Source: Streptomyces sp. NBC_01591 (GTDB taxonomy: Bacteria; Actinomycetota; Actinomycetes; Streptomycetales; Streptomycetaceae). From it: a stretch of 64,000 nucleotides of DNA. Position numbers and translations under genes: made by a program. Numbering within the stretch: position 1 is the stretch's first letter; each line of letters begins with the position of its first letter. The stretch spans positions 3,410,001-3,474,000 of the forward strand of contig NZ_CP109327.1 in NCBI RefSeq assembly GCF_035918155.1, given 5' to 3'. Shown in pieces: positions 50,822-60,702 of this stretch. Under the pieces are notes generated by a model. That model saw only the letters and a list, made by a program, of their open reading frames with translations. It did no database searches and was not told the origin of the DNA.

Positions 50822-51605
50822 CGACATGGCTGACAACAACGAGCGGGTCCCGACCGTCGTCGTGGACGACGTCCACATCACGTACAAGGTCAACGGCGCC
50901 CGTACCGGAAAGGGCAGCGCCACCTCGGCGCTCAGCCGGATCGTCTCGCGCCGGCAGGCCCCCGGCGTGCGCGAGGTGCACGCCGTGAAGGGGGTGAGCT
51001 TCGCCGCGTACAAGGGCGAGGCCATCGGCCTGATCGGCTCCAACGGCTCGGGGAAGTCGACCCTGCTCAAGGCCATCGCCGGTCTGCTGCCCGCGACGAA
51101 GGGCCGGGTGCACACCCAGGGCCAGCCCTCGCTGCTCGGGGTGAACGCCGCGCTGATGAGCGATCTGACCGGTGAGCGCAACGTGGTGCTGGGCGGCCTC
51201 GCGATGGGCATGACGCGCACCCGGATCCGCGAGCGCTACCAGGGGATCGTCGACTTCTCCGGCATCAACGAGAAGGGCGACTTCATCACCCTGCCGATGC
51301 GTACGTACTCCTCCGGCATGGGCGCCCGGCTGCGCTTCTCCATCGCGGCCGCCAAGAGCCACGACGTCCTCCTGATCGACGAGGCGCTGTCCACCGGCGA
51401 CGCCAGGTTCCAGCGGCGCAGCAAGGAACGGATCATCGAGCTGCGCAAGGAGGCCGGCACGGTCTTCCTGGTCAGCCACAGCAACAAGTCGATCACCGAG
51501 ACCTGCGACCGGGCGATCTGGCTGGAGGCGGGAACGCTACGGATGGACGGTCCGGCGGACGAGGTCGTGGCGGCGTACGAGAAGTTCACCTCCGGCAGGA
51601 AGTAG
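50814..51605 (+). CDS. ABC-2 polysaccharide/teichoic acid exporter, ATPase subunit (TagH-like)
   Basis: 263 residues. Walker A GSNGSGKST, signature YSSGMGARLRFSIA, Walker B VLLIDEALS, switch in LVSHSNKS. The signature form and the VHAVKGVSFAAYKGEAIGLIG start are typical of the TagH/RfbE/Wzt group of polymer exporters. GTG 50814 is chosen because GGAGGAG lies upstream and it overlaps the permease stop by 8 bp; ATG 50826 is an alternative. With the TagG-like subunit it should export the glycerophosphate-containing polymer made by the neighbouring transferases. Confidence 0.92.
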   Translation: MADDMADNNERVPTVVVDDVHITYKVNGARTGKGSATSALSRIVSRRQAPGVREVHAVKGVSFAAYKGEAIGLIGSNGSGKSTLLKAIAGLLPATKGRVHTQGQPSLLGVNAALMSDLTGERNVVLGGLAMGMTRTRIRERYQGIVDFSGINEKGDFITLPMRTYSSGMGARLRFSIAAAKSHDVLLIDEALSTGDARFQRRSKERIIELRKEAGTVFLVSHSNKSITETCDRAIWLEAGTLRMDGPADEVVAAYEKFTSGRK

Positions 51606-51620
51606 GGCGCGGCAACAGAA

Positions 51621-51661
51621 AGGGGAGGCGGCCACCGGAAGACCCGGCGCCCGCCTCCCCT
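51621..51661. terminator. Bidirectional terminator between the exporter and glutamate dehydrogenase genes
   Basis: Stem AGGGGAGGCGG / CCGCCTCCCCT, 11 bp, with a loop that can itself fold (CCGG..CCGG), between convergent genes. Confidence 0.75.
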
Positions 51662-51670
51662 CCCGACCGG

Positions 51671-54600
51671 CTAGGCGTGCGTACGGAGCAGGGTGCGCAT
51701 CGTCCGCATCGCCACCGACAGATTCGCCAGGTCGAACGCGTCCGACCCCTGGATCTCATCGAGCGTGGAGCGCGACCGCGTCAGGATCGCCGCGTTCTTC
51801 TCCTCCCACGCCTTGAACCGCTCCTCCGGCGTCGAGGTCCCGTTGCCCACCGGCAGCACGTCCGCGGTGAGCGCGGCGTGCGCGGCGTACAGGTCCTCGC
51901 GGATGGAGGCGCGGGCCATGGACTGCCAGCGGTCGGCCCGCGGCAGCTCGATGATCCGGTCCATCAGCTGGGTGATGCCCAGCCGGTCCGCGAGGTCGTA
52001 GTACACCTCGGCGACGGAGAGCGGGTCCTTCCCCGTGCGCTCCGCGATCGCCACGATGTCCAGCGCCGGGAAGGCGGAGGAGAAGCCGGCGACCCGCTGG
52101 GCCAGCTCGCCCGGGACGCCCGCCTCGGTGAGCTCGTCCAGGATCGACTGGTACCAGTCCAGGTCGGCGCCCATCAGCATCTTGGGCAGCTCGGCCCAGA
52201 CCTGGTCGACGCCCGCCTTGAAGAAGTCGATCGTCTCGGCGATCTCCAGCGGCTGCGGCCTGTTGCCGAGCAGCCAGCGCGAACCGCGCTCGACGAGCCG
52301 GCGCGAGTGCAGCCGGATCCGGGTCTGCACATCGGCGGCGACCTTGTTGTCGAGCGCCTCGACGGCGTCCCACACCTGGCCGAGGCCGAAGATCTCACGG
52401 GCCGCGAACTGGGCCCGCACGATCTCCTCGATCGAGGCACCGGTCTCTTCCCGCAGCCGGTGCAGGAAGGTCGAACCACCGCTGTTCACGGTGTCGTTGA
52501 CCAGGACCGTGGTGATGATCTCGCGGCGCAGCGCGTGCCCGTCGACCGCCTCGGGGAACTGCTCGCGCAGTTGCTGCGGGAAGTAGGCGTGCAGCAGCTT
52601 CTGCAGGTGCGCGTCGTCCGGCAGGCTGGTCCTGATCAGCTCCCGGGCCGCCGTGATCTTGGTGTAGGCGAGCAGCACGGCCAGTTCGGGCTGGCTGAGC
52701 CCCTTGCCGCCGTTGAGCAGCTCACGGATCTGACGGTCGGCGGGCAGGAACTCCAGCCCGCGGTCGAGGTCGCCGTCCCGGCCCAGCCGGCGCATGAAGC
52801 GCTGGTGGGCGTGGAGCAGCGAGGGCGACTGGGCCGTGGCATTGGCGAGCGCGACGTTCTGCGCGTAGTTGTTGCGCAGCACCAGGCGGCCGATCTCGTC
52901 GGTCATCTCGGCGAGCAGCTTGTTGCGCTGCTTGACGGTCATGTCGCCGTCCCGGACCAGGCCGTTGAGCAGGATCTTGATGTTCACCTCGTGGTCGGAG
53001 GTGTCCACACCGGCGCTGTTGTCGATCGCGTCGGTGTTGATCCGGCCGCCGCCGCGAGCGAACTCGATCCGGCCGAGCTGGGTGGCGCCGAGGTTGCCGC
53101 CCTCGCCTACGACCTTGGCCCGCAGGTCCTCGCCGTTGACGCGGATCGCGTCGTTGGCCTTGTCGCCGACGTCCGCGTTCGACTCGGCGGAGGACTTGAT
53201 GTACGTACCGATGCCGCCGTTCCACACCAGGTCCACGGGGGCCTTGAGGATGGTCTGCATCAGCTCGGCGGGCGTCATCTTGGTGACACCCGGCTCGATG
53301 CCGAGCGCCTCACGGACGTGCGCGTTGATCGGGATGGACTTGGCGCTGCGCGAGTGGATGCCACCGCCCGCGGAGAGCAGGTTCTTGTTGTAGTCGGCCC
53401 AGGAGCTGCGCGGCAGCTCGAACAGCCGGCGGCGCTCGGCGTACGAGGTGGCGGCGTCCGGGGTGGGGTCGAGGAAGATGTGCCGGTGGTCGAAGGCGGC
53501 GACGAGCCGGATGTGCTCGGAGAGCAGCATGCCGTTGCCGAACACGTCACCGGACATGTCACCGACACCGACGACGGTGAAGTCCTCGGTCTGGGTGTCG
53601 TGGCCCAGCTCGCGGAAGTGCCGCTTGACGGACTCCCAGGCGCCACGGGCGGTGATGCCCATGCCCTTGTGGTCGTAGCCCGCGGAGCCGCCGGAGGCGA
53701 AGGCGTCGCCGAGCCAGAAGCCGTACGTGACGGCGACCTCGTTGGCGATGTCGGAGAAGCTCGCGGTGCCCTTGTCGGCGGCGACGACCAGGTAGTTGTC
53801 GTCGCCGTCGTGCCGGACGACGTCCGTGGGCGGCACGACCTCGCCGGCCACCATGTTGTCGGTGATGTCGAGCAGCGCCGAGATGAAGGTGCGGTACGAG
53901 GCGATGCCCTCGGCCATCCAGGCCTCACGGTCGACGGCCGGGTCCGGGAGCTGCTTGGCGACGAATCCGCCCTTGGCGCCGACCGGCACGATGACGGTGT
54001 TCTTCACCATCTGCGCCTTGACCAGGCCGAGGATCTCCGTACGGAAGTCCTCTCGCCGGTCCGACCAGCGCAGACCGCCTCGGGCGACCTTGCCGAAGCG
54101 CAGGTGCACACCCTCGACGCGCGGCGAGTAGACCCAGATCTCGAAGGCGGGCCTGGGCGCCGGCAGGTCCGGGATGGACTGCGGGTCGAACTTCATCGAG
54201 ACGTAGCCGTGCGGCTTGCCGCTGTCCTCCCGCTGGAAGAAGTTGGTGCGCAGGGTGGCCTTGATGAGGACGAGGAAGGACCGCAGGATCCGGTCCTCGT
54301 CGAGCGAGGCGACCTGGTCCAGGGCCCCGTCCAGCTCTTCGAGGAGGCCGTCGGTCAGCTCGGTGCCGGCGCTCTGCCGCTCCGGGGACATCCGGGCCTC
54401 GAAGAGCGAGACCAGCAGCCGGGTGGTGTGGACGTTGTTGCGGAGAGTGCTCTCCATGTACTCCTGGCTGAACGGCGACCGGGCCTGACGCAGGTACTTC
54501 GCGTAGGCACGCAGCACCATCGCCTGGCGCCAGTTCAGACCGGCGCCCAGCACCAGCGAGTTGAAGCCGTCGTTCTCGGCCTCACCGGTCCACACGGCGG

Positions 54601-56683
54601 CGAAGGCGTCCTGGAAGCGGTCCCGGGCGTCGTCGGCGAGATAGTTGCCGCTGCCGTTGACCTGCGGCATCCGGAGCCCGAAGTCGTAGATCCAGGCGTG
54701 CGTACGGTCCGCGCAGCGCAGCTCGTACGGGCGCTCGTCGACGACCTCGACACCGAGCTGCTGGAGGGCCGGGAGCACGGCGGAGAGGGAGACCTGCTCG
54801 CCGGTCCGGTAGATCTTGAAGCGGCGCTCGCCGGGGGCGGCGCCCACCGGCTCGTACAGGCTGAGGGCGAAGTCCTTCTCGTCCTGCTTGAGCGCTTCGA
54901 GGTGGACCAGGTCGGCCACGGCGGAGCGCGGCGTGTGGTCGGCCTTGTAGCCCTCGGGGAACGAGTGGCCGTACTGGCGCAGCAGCTCGGCGGCACGTTC
55001 CTCGCCGCACTCGGCGCCCAGTGCTTCCTGGAAGCCGTCGGCCCAGGAGCGGGCGGCCTCGACGAGCCGGGCCTCGATGCGGTCGGCCTCGGCGTCGGTG
55101 AGATCGGGCAGTTCGGTGCCGGGTGCGACGCGGACGACGAAGTGCAGCCGGGAGAGGATCGACTCGGTGTTCCAGGCGGTGAAGTCGACGCTGATGCCGC
55201 CCAGTTCCTCCTTGAGGATGTCGATCAGACGCAGTCGTACACCGGTGGTGTAACGGTCGCGCGGCAGGTAGACGATCGCGGAGTAGTAGCGCCCGTACTC
55301 GTCCTGGCGCAGGTAGAGCCGCAGCCGGCGGCGCTCCTGGAGGTAGAGCACGGAGGTGACGACGGAGCGCAGCTGGTCGACGGGCGTCTGGAAGAGCTCG
55401 TCGCGCGGGTACGTCTCCAGGATCTGCAGCAGGTCGCGGCCGTCGTGGCTGTTGGGCGAGAAGCCCGCGCCCTCCAGCACCTCGGCGACCTTGCGGCGGA
55501 TGACGGGCACCCGGCGCACGGACTCGGTGTAGGCGGCGGAGGAGAACAGTCCGAGGAAGCGGCGCTCACCGATGACGTTGCCGTCCGCGTCGAACTTCTT
55601 CACGCCGACGTAGTCGAGGTAGCTGGGGCGGTGGACGGTCGAGCGGCTGTTGGCCTTGGTGAGGACGAGGAGCTTGCGCTCACGGGCCTTGGCCCGGGCG
55701 TCGGCGGGCAGCCGGTCGAAGGACGGGCTGACGGGGTGCGCCTCGTCGACGCTGTGGTGCGGGTCGGAGCGCAGGATGCCGAGGCCGGTGCCGGGGACGG
55801 CGGCCAGCGAGTCGGTGTCCTTCAGCTCGTACTCGCGGTAGCCGAGGAAGGTGAAGTGGTCGGCGGCGAGCCAGCGCAGCAGCTCCCTGGCCTCGTTCAC
55901 CTCTTCGTCGGCGAGGTCGTCGAGCGGCTCGCCGGGCAGGTCGTCGGCGATGCGCAGCGCGGCGTCGCGCATCTTGTCCCAGTCCTCGACGGTCTCCCGT
56001 ACGTCGGACAGCACGCGCAGCAGGTCGACGGAGATCTGCTGGAGGTCGGCGCGGTCGGTCTCGCGGTCGATCTCGACGTGGATCCAGGACTCGACGAGCG
56101 CGTCGTGCGGCAGCTCGCTCTTCGTGTCCGTGGCGCCAGCGTCGTTCTTGCGGCCATTGGAGCCCGCGGCGATGCCGTTGCCCTCGGCGAGGACCTCGAT
56201 GAGCTTGCCGGTGACGTCGCGGCGCACGACGACCTGCGGGTGGATCACGACATGGATGCCGCGCCCCTGCCGGGACAGCTCATTGGTGACGGAGTCGACC
56301 AGGAACGGCATGTCGTCGGTGACGACCTCGACGACGGTGTGGCTGCACGTCCAGCCGTTCTCCTCGACCGTCGGGGTGTGCACCCGGACGTTCGCCGTGC
56401 CCTGCGGGCGCATCTCGGCGAGCCGGTAGTGGGAGGAGGCGGCACCGAAGACGTCCACGGGGTCGCGGCCCGCGATGTCCTCCGGAGCGGTGTGCAGGTA
56501 GTAGCGCTGGAGGTAGGAAAGGAGCACGTCCTGTCCGGGACGCTCCTGCTCGGCCCCGGCGGCCGCAACATGCACCCGGGAGGTACCGCCCGGGCCACCG
56601 ACACCACCGCCCGGGCTGTTGTCAGCTACCTTGGCGGCCCGTGCGAGCAGCTCGGCCTTGGCTTCGTCCAGCTTGGTCTGCAT
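51671..56683 (-). CDS. NAD-specific glutamate dehydrogenase, large (180-kDa) class
   Basis: 1670 residues, full length for the class first found in Streptomyces clavuligerus. It converts glutamate plus NAD to 2-oxoglutarate, ammonia and NADH. The N-terminal half holds ACT-like regulatory segments (DDMPFLVDSVTNELSRQGRGIHVVIHP near 120). The catalytic core is in the second half: RWSDRREDFRTEILGLVKAQMVKNTVIVPVGAKGGFV, then DFTVVGVGDMSGDVFGNGML for the nucleotide fold, and WNGGIGTYIKSS. AGAGGAC before ATG 56681-56683 supports the start. It is monocistronic. In Streptomyces it serves glutamate catabolism rather than ammonium assimilation. Confidence 0.96.
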   Translation of the reverse strand: MQTKLDEAKAELLARAAKVADNSPGGGVGGPGGTSRVHVAAAGAEQERPGQDVLLSYLQRYYLHTAPEDIAGRDPVDVFGAASSHYRLAEMRPQGTANVRVHTPTVEENGWTCSHTVVEVVTDDMPFLVDSVTNELSRQGRGIHVVIHPQVVVRRDVTGKLIEVLAEGNGIAAGSNGRKNDAGATDTKSELPHDALVESWIHVEIDRETDRADLQQISVDLLRVLSDVRETVEDWDKMRDAALRIADDLPGEPLDDLADEEVNEARELLRWLAADHFTFLGYREYELKDTDSLAAVPGTGLGILRSDPHHSVDEAHPVSPSFDRLPADARAKARERKLLVLTKANSRSTVHRPSYLDYVGVKKFDADGNVIGERRFLGLFSSAAYTESVRRVPVIRRKVAEVLEGAGFSPNSHDGRDLLQILETYPRDELFQTPVDQLRSVVTSVLYLQERRRLRLYLRQDEYGRYYSAIVYLPRDRYTTGVRLRLIDILKEELGGISVDFTAWNTESILSRLHFVVRVAPGTELPDLTDAEADRIEARLVEAARSWADGFQEALGAECGEERAAELLRQYGHSFPEGYKADHTPRSAVADLVHLEALKQDEKDFALSLYEPVGAAPGERRFKIYRTGEQVSLSAVLPALQQLGVEVVDERPYELRCADRTHAWIYDFGLRMPQVNGSGNYLADDARDRFQDAFAAVWTGEAENDGFNSLVLGAGLNWRQAMVLRAYAKYLRQARSPFSQEYMESTLRNNVHTTRLLVSLFEARMSPERQSAGTELTDGLLEELDGALDQVASLDEDRILRSFLVLIKATLRTNFFQREDSGKPHGYVSMKFDPQSIPDLPAPRPAFEIWVYSPRVEGVHLRFGKVARGGLRWSDRREDFRTEILGLVKAQMVKNTVIVPVGAKGGFVAKQLPDPAVDREAWMAEGIASYRTFISALLDITDNMVAGEVVPPTDVVRHDGDDNYLVVAADKGTASFSDIANEVAVTYGFWLGDAFASGGSAGYDHKGMGITARGAWESVKRHFRELGHDTQTEDFTVVGVGDMSGDVFGNGMLLSEHIRLVAAFDHRHIFLDPTPDAATSYAERRRLFELPRSSWADYNKNLLSAGGGIHSRSAKSIPINAHVREALGIEPGVTKMTPAELMQTILKAPVDLVWNGGIGTYIKSSAESNADVGDKANDAIRVNGEDLRAKVVGEGGNLGATQLGRIEFARGGGRINTDAIDNSAGVDTSDHEVNIKILLNGLVRDGDMTVKQRNKLLAEMTDEIGRLVLRNNYAQNVALANATAQSPSLLHAHQRFMRRLGRDGDLDRGLEFLPADRQIRELLNGGKGLSQPELAVLLAYTKITAARELIRTSLPDDAHLQKLLHAYFPQQLREQFPEAVDGHALRREIITTVLVNDTVNSGGSTFLHRLREETGASIEEIVRAQFAAREIFGLGQVWDAVEALDNKVAADVQTRIRLHSRRLVERGSRWLLGNRPQPLEIAETIDFFKAGVDQVWAELPKMLMGADLDWYQSILDELTEAGVPGELAQRVAGFSSAFPALDIVAIAERTGKDPLSVAEVYYDLADRLGITQLMDRIIELPRADRWQSMARASIREDLYAAHAALTADVLPVGNGTSTPEERFKAWEEKNAAILTRSRSTLDEIQGSDAFDLANLSVAMRTMRTLLRTHA

Positions 56684-57072
56684 GTCCTCTGGCTCCTGTC
56701 GCGCGCCGTTGCGTGACGTAGGTGAAAAAGACGACGTACCGCCACGACACGGGGTTTCCGGTCTGAGTCGACGCTATGCCGCTATGAGAGATACCCGGGA
56801 CCATATTGGCCATTTTTGGCAGTCGATCCGGGTTGCGGGAATCAGCGGCGGCCCGGGTGCTGTGGCACTCCGGGCGCAGGCCGGGGGCTTCGCTGCCCCC
56901 GAGGCGTATCGCGCTGATCACGGGGTCCAGGCTATATCGCCCGCCCCCGTGCCCGTCACGAGCCGTTTGTGTAAAAAGATGGACCCGAACTTTGACACTC
57001 TGGACAGCGCGCGGGGCCGTATTGCCGCACTCTGGTAGACGGAACAGGCCGACGAACCGTGGGAGCCCCGCC
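56684..57072. other. Divergent intergenic region between glutamate dehydrogenase and the DJ-1 gene
   Basis: No gene is supported. It must hold both promoters. Toward the DJ-1 gene there is a good -35 box TTGACA at 56992-56997 with a weak -10 (near 57017-57022). An AT-rich patch (GTTTGTGTAAAAAGATGG) lies at 56963-56981, unusual for this genome. Confidence 0.4.
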
Positions 57073-57642
57073 ATGGCACCGAAGATCCTGATCGTCACCG
57101 GCGACGCCGCCGAGTCCCTGGAAGTCCTCTATCCGTACCAGCGGCTGCGTGAAGAGGGTTACGACGTCCATATCGCGGCCCCCGCCCGCAAGACGCTCCG
57201 CTTCGTGGTCCACGACTTCGTGCCCGGCTTCGACACGTACACCGAGAAGCCCGGCTACACCTGGCCCGCCGACCTGGCCTTCTCCGAGGTCGACCCCGGG
57301 GACTACGTGGCCCTGGTCGTCCCGGGCGGCCGGGCGCCCGAGTATCTGCGCAACGACGCCGAGCTGCGCAAGATCCTCAAGGCCTTCTTCGACTCGGACC
57401 GGCCGGTGGCCCAGATCTGCCACGGCCCGCTGATGACGGCGGCGGTCGGTGCGCTGGCCGGCCGCCATGTCACCGCCTACCCCGCGCTGGAGCTGGACAT
57501 GCAGGCGGCGGGCGCCACCTTCGAGGACCACGAGGCGGTGGTCGACGGCACGCTGGTCTCGGCCCGGGCGTGGCCGGACCACTCGGCGTGGATGCGCGAA
57601 TTCCTGAAGGTCCTCCGCACAAAGGCCCCGGTGACCACCTGA
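57073..57642 (+). CDS. DJ-1/PfpI-family protein
   Basis: 189 residues. The nucleophile elbow is AQICHGPLMTAA with C116-H117, and the LVVPGGRAPEYLRND segment carries the conserved glycine turn. The group includes proteases, glyoxalase-like deglycases and stress proteins; the activity here cannot be set from sequence. Start ATG 57073 gives MAPKILIVTGDAAESLEVLYPYQRL, the usual N-terminus; the open frame upstream has no similarity. It is divergent from glutamate dehydrogenase and convergent with the HAD gene. Confidence 0.93.
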   Translation: MAPKILIVTGDAAESLEVLYPYQRLREEGYDVHIAAPARKTLRFVVHDFVPGFDTYTEKPGYTWPADLAFSEVDPGDYVALVVPGGRAPEYLRNDAELRKILKAFFDSDRPVAQICHGPLMTAAVGALAGRHVTAYPALELDMQAAGATFEDHEAVVDGTLVSARAWPDHSAWMREFLKVLRTKAPVTT

Positions 57643-57706
57643 CCCGCCGGCCCGCCTCGCTCGCCCGCCGCTTCGCTCCTACTCGATCGCCGCTGTTCGA
57701 TCGCTG

Positions 57707-58378
57707 TTATTCGGCCATCTGCTCGGCGAGGTGCGCGGCCTCGGCCAGACTGTCCACCACCGGCACTCCGGCCGCCTCCAGACTGGCCCTGCTGTGCGAC
57801 CCACCGGTGTAGAGCACGGCCTTCGCACCGACATGGGCCGCGGCCACAGCGTCGTCCACCGCATCGCCGATGACCACCGTGTGCTCGGCGGATATCCCGT
57901 CCAGCGCGGCGATGTGCCGCTCCATGTGCTGGGCCTTGCTGCCGCCGGACGGCCCGGTGCGCCCGTCGACCCGTACGAAGTGCCGCTCGATGCCGTAACC
58001 CCGCACCACGGGGACCAGCTGGTCATGCCCGTACATGCTCAGGAGGGACTGGCTGCGCCCGGCCAGCTGCCACTGCGTGAGCAGCTCCTCGGCGCCTTCG
58101 GTGAGCCCGCAGGCGGCCCGTCGCTCGGTGTAGCGCTGGTGGAAGATTCCGTCCATCCGCTCCCACTCGGCCTCCGTGGGCAGCCTGCCCATCAGCCGTT
58201 CGTAGAAGCGGGGGATCGGGATGCAGTACATCTCGCGGTACTGCTCAAGCGTGATCGGCTCCAGGCCGACCTCGCCGAACGCGGCGTTCGTCGCGCCGAT
58301 GACCGCGTCGTTGTCGTCGAGCAGTGTGCCGTTCCAGTCCCAGACCAGATGCGTACGGTGCTTCCGATGCGTCCCCAT
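57707..58378 (-). CDS. HAD-superfamily phosphatase (phosphoglycolate phosphatase-like)
   Basis: 223 residues. Motif I is VWDWNGTLLDD (the nucleophile Asp followed by W-N rather than the common x-D, a frequent variant in actinobacteria). A helical cap follows (about 20-90). Motif II is LLSMYG, motif III is the Lys in GGSKAQHM, and motif IV is VVIGDAVDDAVAAAHVGAKAVLYTGG. So it should be a Mg-dependent phosphatase of the PGP group acting on a small phosphorylated metabolite. The ATG at 58376-58378 gives a normal N-terminus; no strong ribosome-binding site is visible. Confidence 0.9.
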   Translation of the reverse strand: MGTHRKHRTHLVWDWNGTLLDDNDAVIGATNAAFGEVGLEPITLEQYREMYCIPIPRFYERLMGRLPTEAEWERMDGIFHQRYTERRAACGLTEGAEELLTQWQLAGRSQSLLSMYGHDQLVPVVRGYGIERHFVRVDGRTGPSGGSKAQHMERHIAALDGISAEHTVVIGDAVDDAVAAAHVGAKAVLYTGGSHSRASLEAAGVPVVDSLAEAAHLAEQMAE

Positions 58379-58455
58379 GCATAGAAAATACCCGCCGCCT
58401 CCGACACCCGTTCGACAGCAGCCCCCGCTCCCTCTCCCCTCCCCCCTTTCCGGCT

Positions 58456-58962
58456 TCAGCCGATCAGGTTCGGGATCTCCTGGATGCCGAACCACAGCAG
58501 CTCGTGGTCCTCGGCGCCGTCCACGGTGAACTGTGCGTCGTCGTCACCGAGGTCCGCAGCCCCCAGCGCCGCGGCCGCGGCCGTGACGTCCTTCTTCGCG
58601 TCGTCCGCGTCGACATGCACCGCGGCGGCCTTGGCGAGCGCCACGGGGGACGCGATCCGCACCTCACCGAGCGAGGACGGGTCGAGGCTGTGGTCCGGGT
58701 CGGCGACGGCCGCGCCGTCCGGTACTTCGACGGCCACGACGACGCGCCTGCGGACCGCGTCGGGGTTCTGCGCGATCATGCGCAGCGAGGCGGAGGCGGC
58801 CCGGTTGAGCGCCGCGTACTCCAGCTCCTCGATGTCGTCCGAGACGTACCACTCGCGCAGTGCGGGGGTCACCGCGTACGCGGTGAGCGGACCGGGGCCG
58901 ATTTCGCCCGCCCGGTGCGCCGCTGCGAGACCGGACAGGGTCAGGGGGACGTACACGCGCAT
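58456..58962 (-). CDS. DUF6912 family protein
   Basis: 168 residues of an actinobacterial family without known function. The start MRVYVPLTLSGLAAAHRAGEIGPGP and the internal TPALREWYVSDDIEELEYAALNRAA are family marks; the C-terminus ends with ELLWFGIQEIPNLIG. It is soluble and acidic with no signal peptide. ATG 58960-58962 is used. It is followed on the same strand by the HAD gene 78 bp later; the two are often found close together in Streptomyces. Confidence 0.82.
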   Translation of the reverse strand: MRVYVPLTLSGLAAAHRAGEIGPGPLTAYAVTPALREWYVSDDIEELEYAALNRAASASLRMIAQNPDAVRRRVVVAVEVPDGAAVADPDHSLDPSSLGEVRIASPVALAKAAAVHVDADDAKKDVTAAAAALGAADLGDDDAQFTVDGAEDHELLWFGIQEIPNLIG

Positions 58963-59253
58963 GGCCGGGCCGCTTTCGTAGTCGGAAACGCCCTCAGGAT
59001 ACGTGCGACGTCCCCCTTTGGGGTCACGTGCACCGATGCCGCTCCGTCCACTCGGCAACCGCTCCTCACCCTCCCTGCGCCCGCCTCACACCCCGCCCGG
59101 CACCGGCCGCATCACCCGGATAGGTGATTCCTCCCGATCGTGCCCGGCGCCCCACTGCCGCTTGCGGCCTCCTCGGCCGTCGCCGTAGAAGGTCCCCAGC
59201 AGAAGTTACCGCCCGGTATTCACCGGGCCTCTGAAGCACGGGGGCGATGATCG

Positions 59254-59682
59254 ATGAGCACGAACAGGACCCGGCCCACTGGACGACGCGACCAGCGCAG
59301 GCCCGAAGCCGTACCACCTCAGCGCACCCGGACTCCCCGGCGCGTACGCCCGCACCACTGGTTCGCAGAGCGCCTCCTGGCGGTCCTCAGCGGCCAGCGC
59401 CCGGTGCACTGGATGCTCGGACACACCATCGGCGAGGCCTACGACCAGCTGGCCGAACTGGCCCCGCGCACCCCACTCAGGGCCCGCGGCGCCCGACCCG
59501 TCATCCGCATGTGCCACGGCGCCCAGCCGGCTCCGGGCGTGGTGGAGGCATGCGCGAGCATCGCGGCGGGCGAACAGGTACGGGCAATGGCCTTCCGCCT
59601 GGAACAGGGCACCGACCTCCGCTGGCGCTGCGCCGCGGTGGAGCTCGGCGACGAACACCTACAGGCAGCCCCGGCCCGCTAG
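59254..59682 (+). CDS. Rv3235 family protein
   Basis: 142 residues of the small actinobacterial Rv3235 family. The N-terminal 33 residues are Arg/Pro/Thr-rich. The core is HHWFAERLLAVLSGQRPVHWMLGHTIGEAYDQLAELAP, then RPVIRMCHGAQPAPGVVEACASIAAGEQVRAMAFRLEQ, and WRCAAVELG at the end. The family is generally found next to secA, as here, and its role is unknown; a part in Sec-dependent export is a guess from position. The conserved C-x-H in RMCHG is worth noting. Confidence 0.88.
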   Translation: MSTNRTRPTGRRDQRRPEAVPPQRTRTPRRVRPHHWFAERLLAVLSGQRPVHWMLGHTIGEAYDQLAELAPRTPLRARGARPVIRMCHGAQPAPGVVEACASIAAGEQVRAMAFRLEQGTDLRWRCAAVELGDEHLQAAPAR

Positions 59683-60435
59683 CCCGTGCGGCCTCCCGAA
59701 ACACGCCTCATCCCCACCCCGTCCTCCCCTGGGCTGGACAGGGTGGGGTGGGCCAGCAACGGAACAGAACCACGGAGGAATGCGAAGAACCAGACCAGAC
59801 CGGAACGGACCGGGGCCAGGCCCAGAGACTGACCCGCCCCAAGGGCCAGGGCTGGGCGGGCTCACAACCACCTTCAGCACCCCAGCGCCAGAGGCGAGGC
59901 CAAGCGGGCAACGGGCCAGGAGCCCGCCCTCCCCTTTTCTCAGCCCATCCAACGTGAGGAGCGAGACCCGGGCCAGAGCCCCGCCTACCGCACCCAGCCA
60001 CTCCCGCCCGGCGCCCGAAGTAACGGCACCGGGCGGGACCACGGGCTCCGATCCAGCCTCTGCCAGCCCCTGTGGCAAGCGAGCAAGGAAGCCAGCGAGC
60101 CAGCGAGCCCCAAGCCGCATACCCACCCCCAGCCCCTCCTGCCCCCTCTCAGCCCCGGCCCCAGCCCTCCTGGCGCCCCCAACCACCCTCCAACCCCGAC
60201 CAACCGCCTCCCGGGCACCCCTCCGGCCATCCCCAACCCGTCCCACCCCTCCTGGCCCCTCTCAGGCGTCCCCCAGCCCTCCTGGCCCCCTCAGCCATCC
60301 CCTCATACCTGTCCCACCCTCCTGGCCCCTCTCAGGCGTCCCCAACCCCGCCCGAACCCTCCTTGGCCCCTCAGGCGTCCCCACCCCGCCCGAACCCTCC
60401 TGGCCCCGCTCTCAGCCATCCTCAGCCCTCGTTAC
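59683..60435. repeat. C-rich, degenerately repetitive non-coding region left of the IS
   Basis: About 750 bp with strong strand bias (C over G on the plus strand). From about 60160 it becomes a degenerate array in which CCCTCCTGGCCCCTCTCAGG and CGTCCCC units recur with variants. A second element, GAGGAGCGAGACCCGGGCCAG (59957-59977), resembles the GAGGAGCGGAGTCCGGGGC motif at 62322. Open frames here lack codon bias, ribosome-binding sites and family similarity, so I call no gene. Confidence 0.7.
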
Positions 60436-60439
60436 CTTT

Positions 60440-60702
60440 TCTGTGGCCCCGAAATGGGGCGCCTGGCCCCCGGGTCCGGTATGGCTGTGTGCCCCCTGTC
60501 GAAGTCGATGACCTGGGGGGTGTTGCCGCCGGGCTTCGGGGCACCGCTTGACCGCTGATGAGGGGCCTGACGACTGCCTGGTCCGGTGCAACGCCGGACC
60601 TCTTCACGGGCGGGATGTCTGCGTAACGTGGTTGCCGGCGTGTGGTGCCGCAGGGACGGCCGGGACGGATGCGAAAGGCACGACCGAAGAGGGGCATCGC
60701 GC
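60440..60702 (+). ncRNA. IS110 left-end non-coding region, candidate bridge RNA
   Basis: In IS110-group elements the non-coding end before the recombinase gene encodes a structured bridge RNA whose loops pair with donor and target DNA. This region is stem-rich, for example GTCCGG-TGCAAC-GCCGGAC (near 60580-60598) and GCCGCCGGGCTTCGGGGC (near 60526-60543). I cannot define the loops or the guide pairing by eye; the call rests on family knowledge and position. Confidence 0.4.

Noticed and set aside
51677-56716. A 1679-codon plus-strand frame opposite the glutamate dehydrogenase gene
   Set aside because: Longer than the true gene but with no family similarity, and a composition (Val/Arg/Asp-rich) expected from an antisense frame.
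59659-60511. Several open frames of 80-240 codons in the C-rich region before the IS
   Set aside because: Pro/Ser/Gly low-complexity translations on both strands, no ribosome-binding site and no codon bias; they follow from the base composition.
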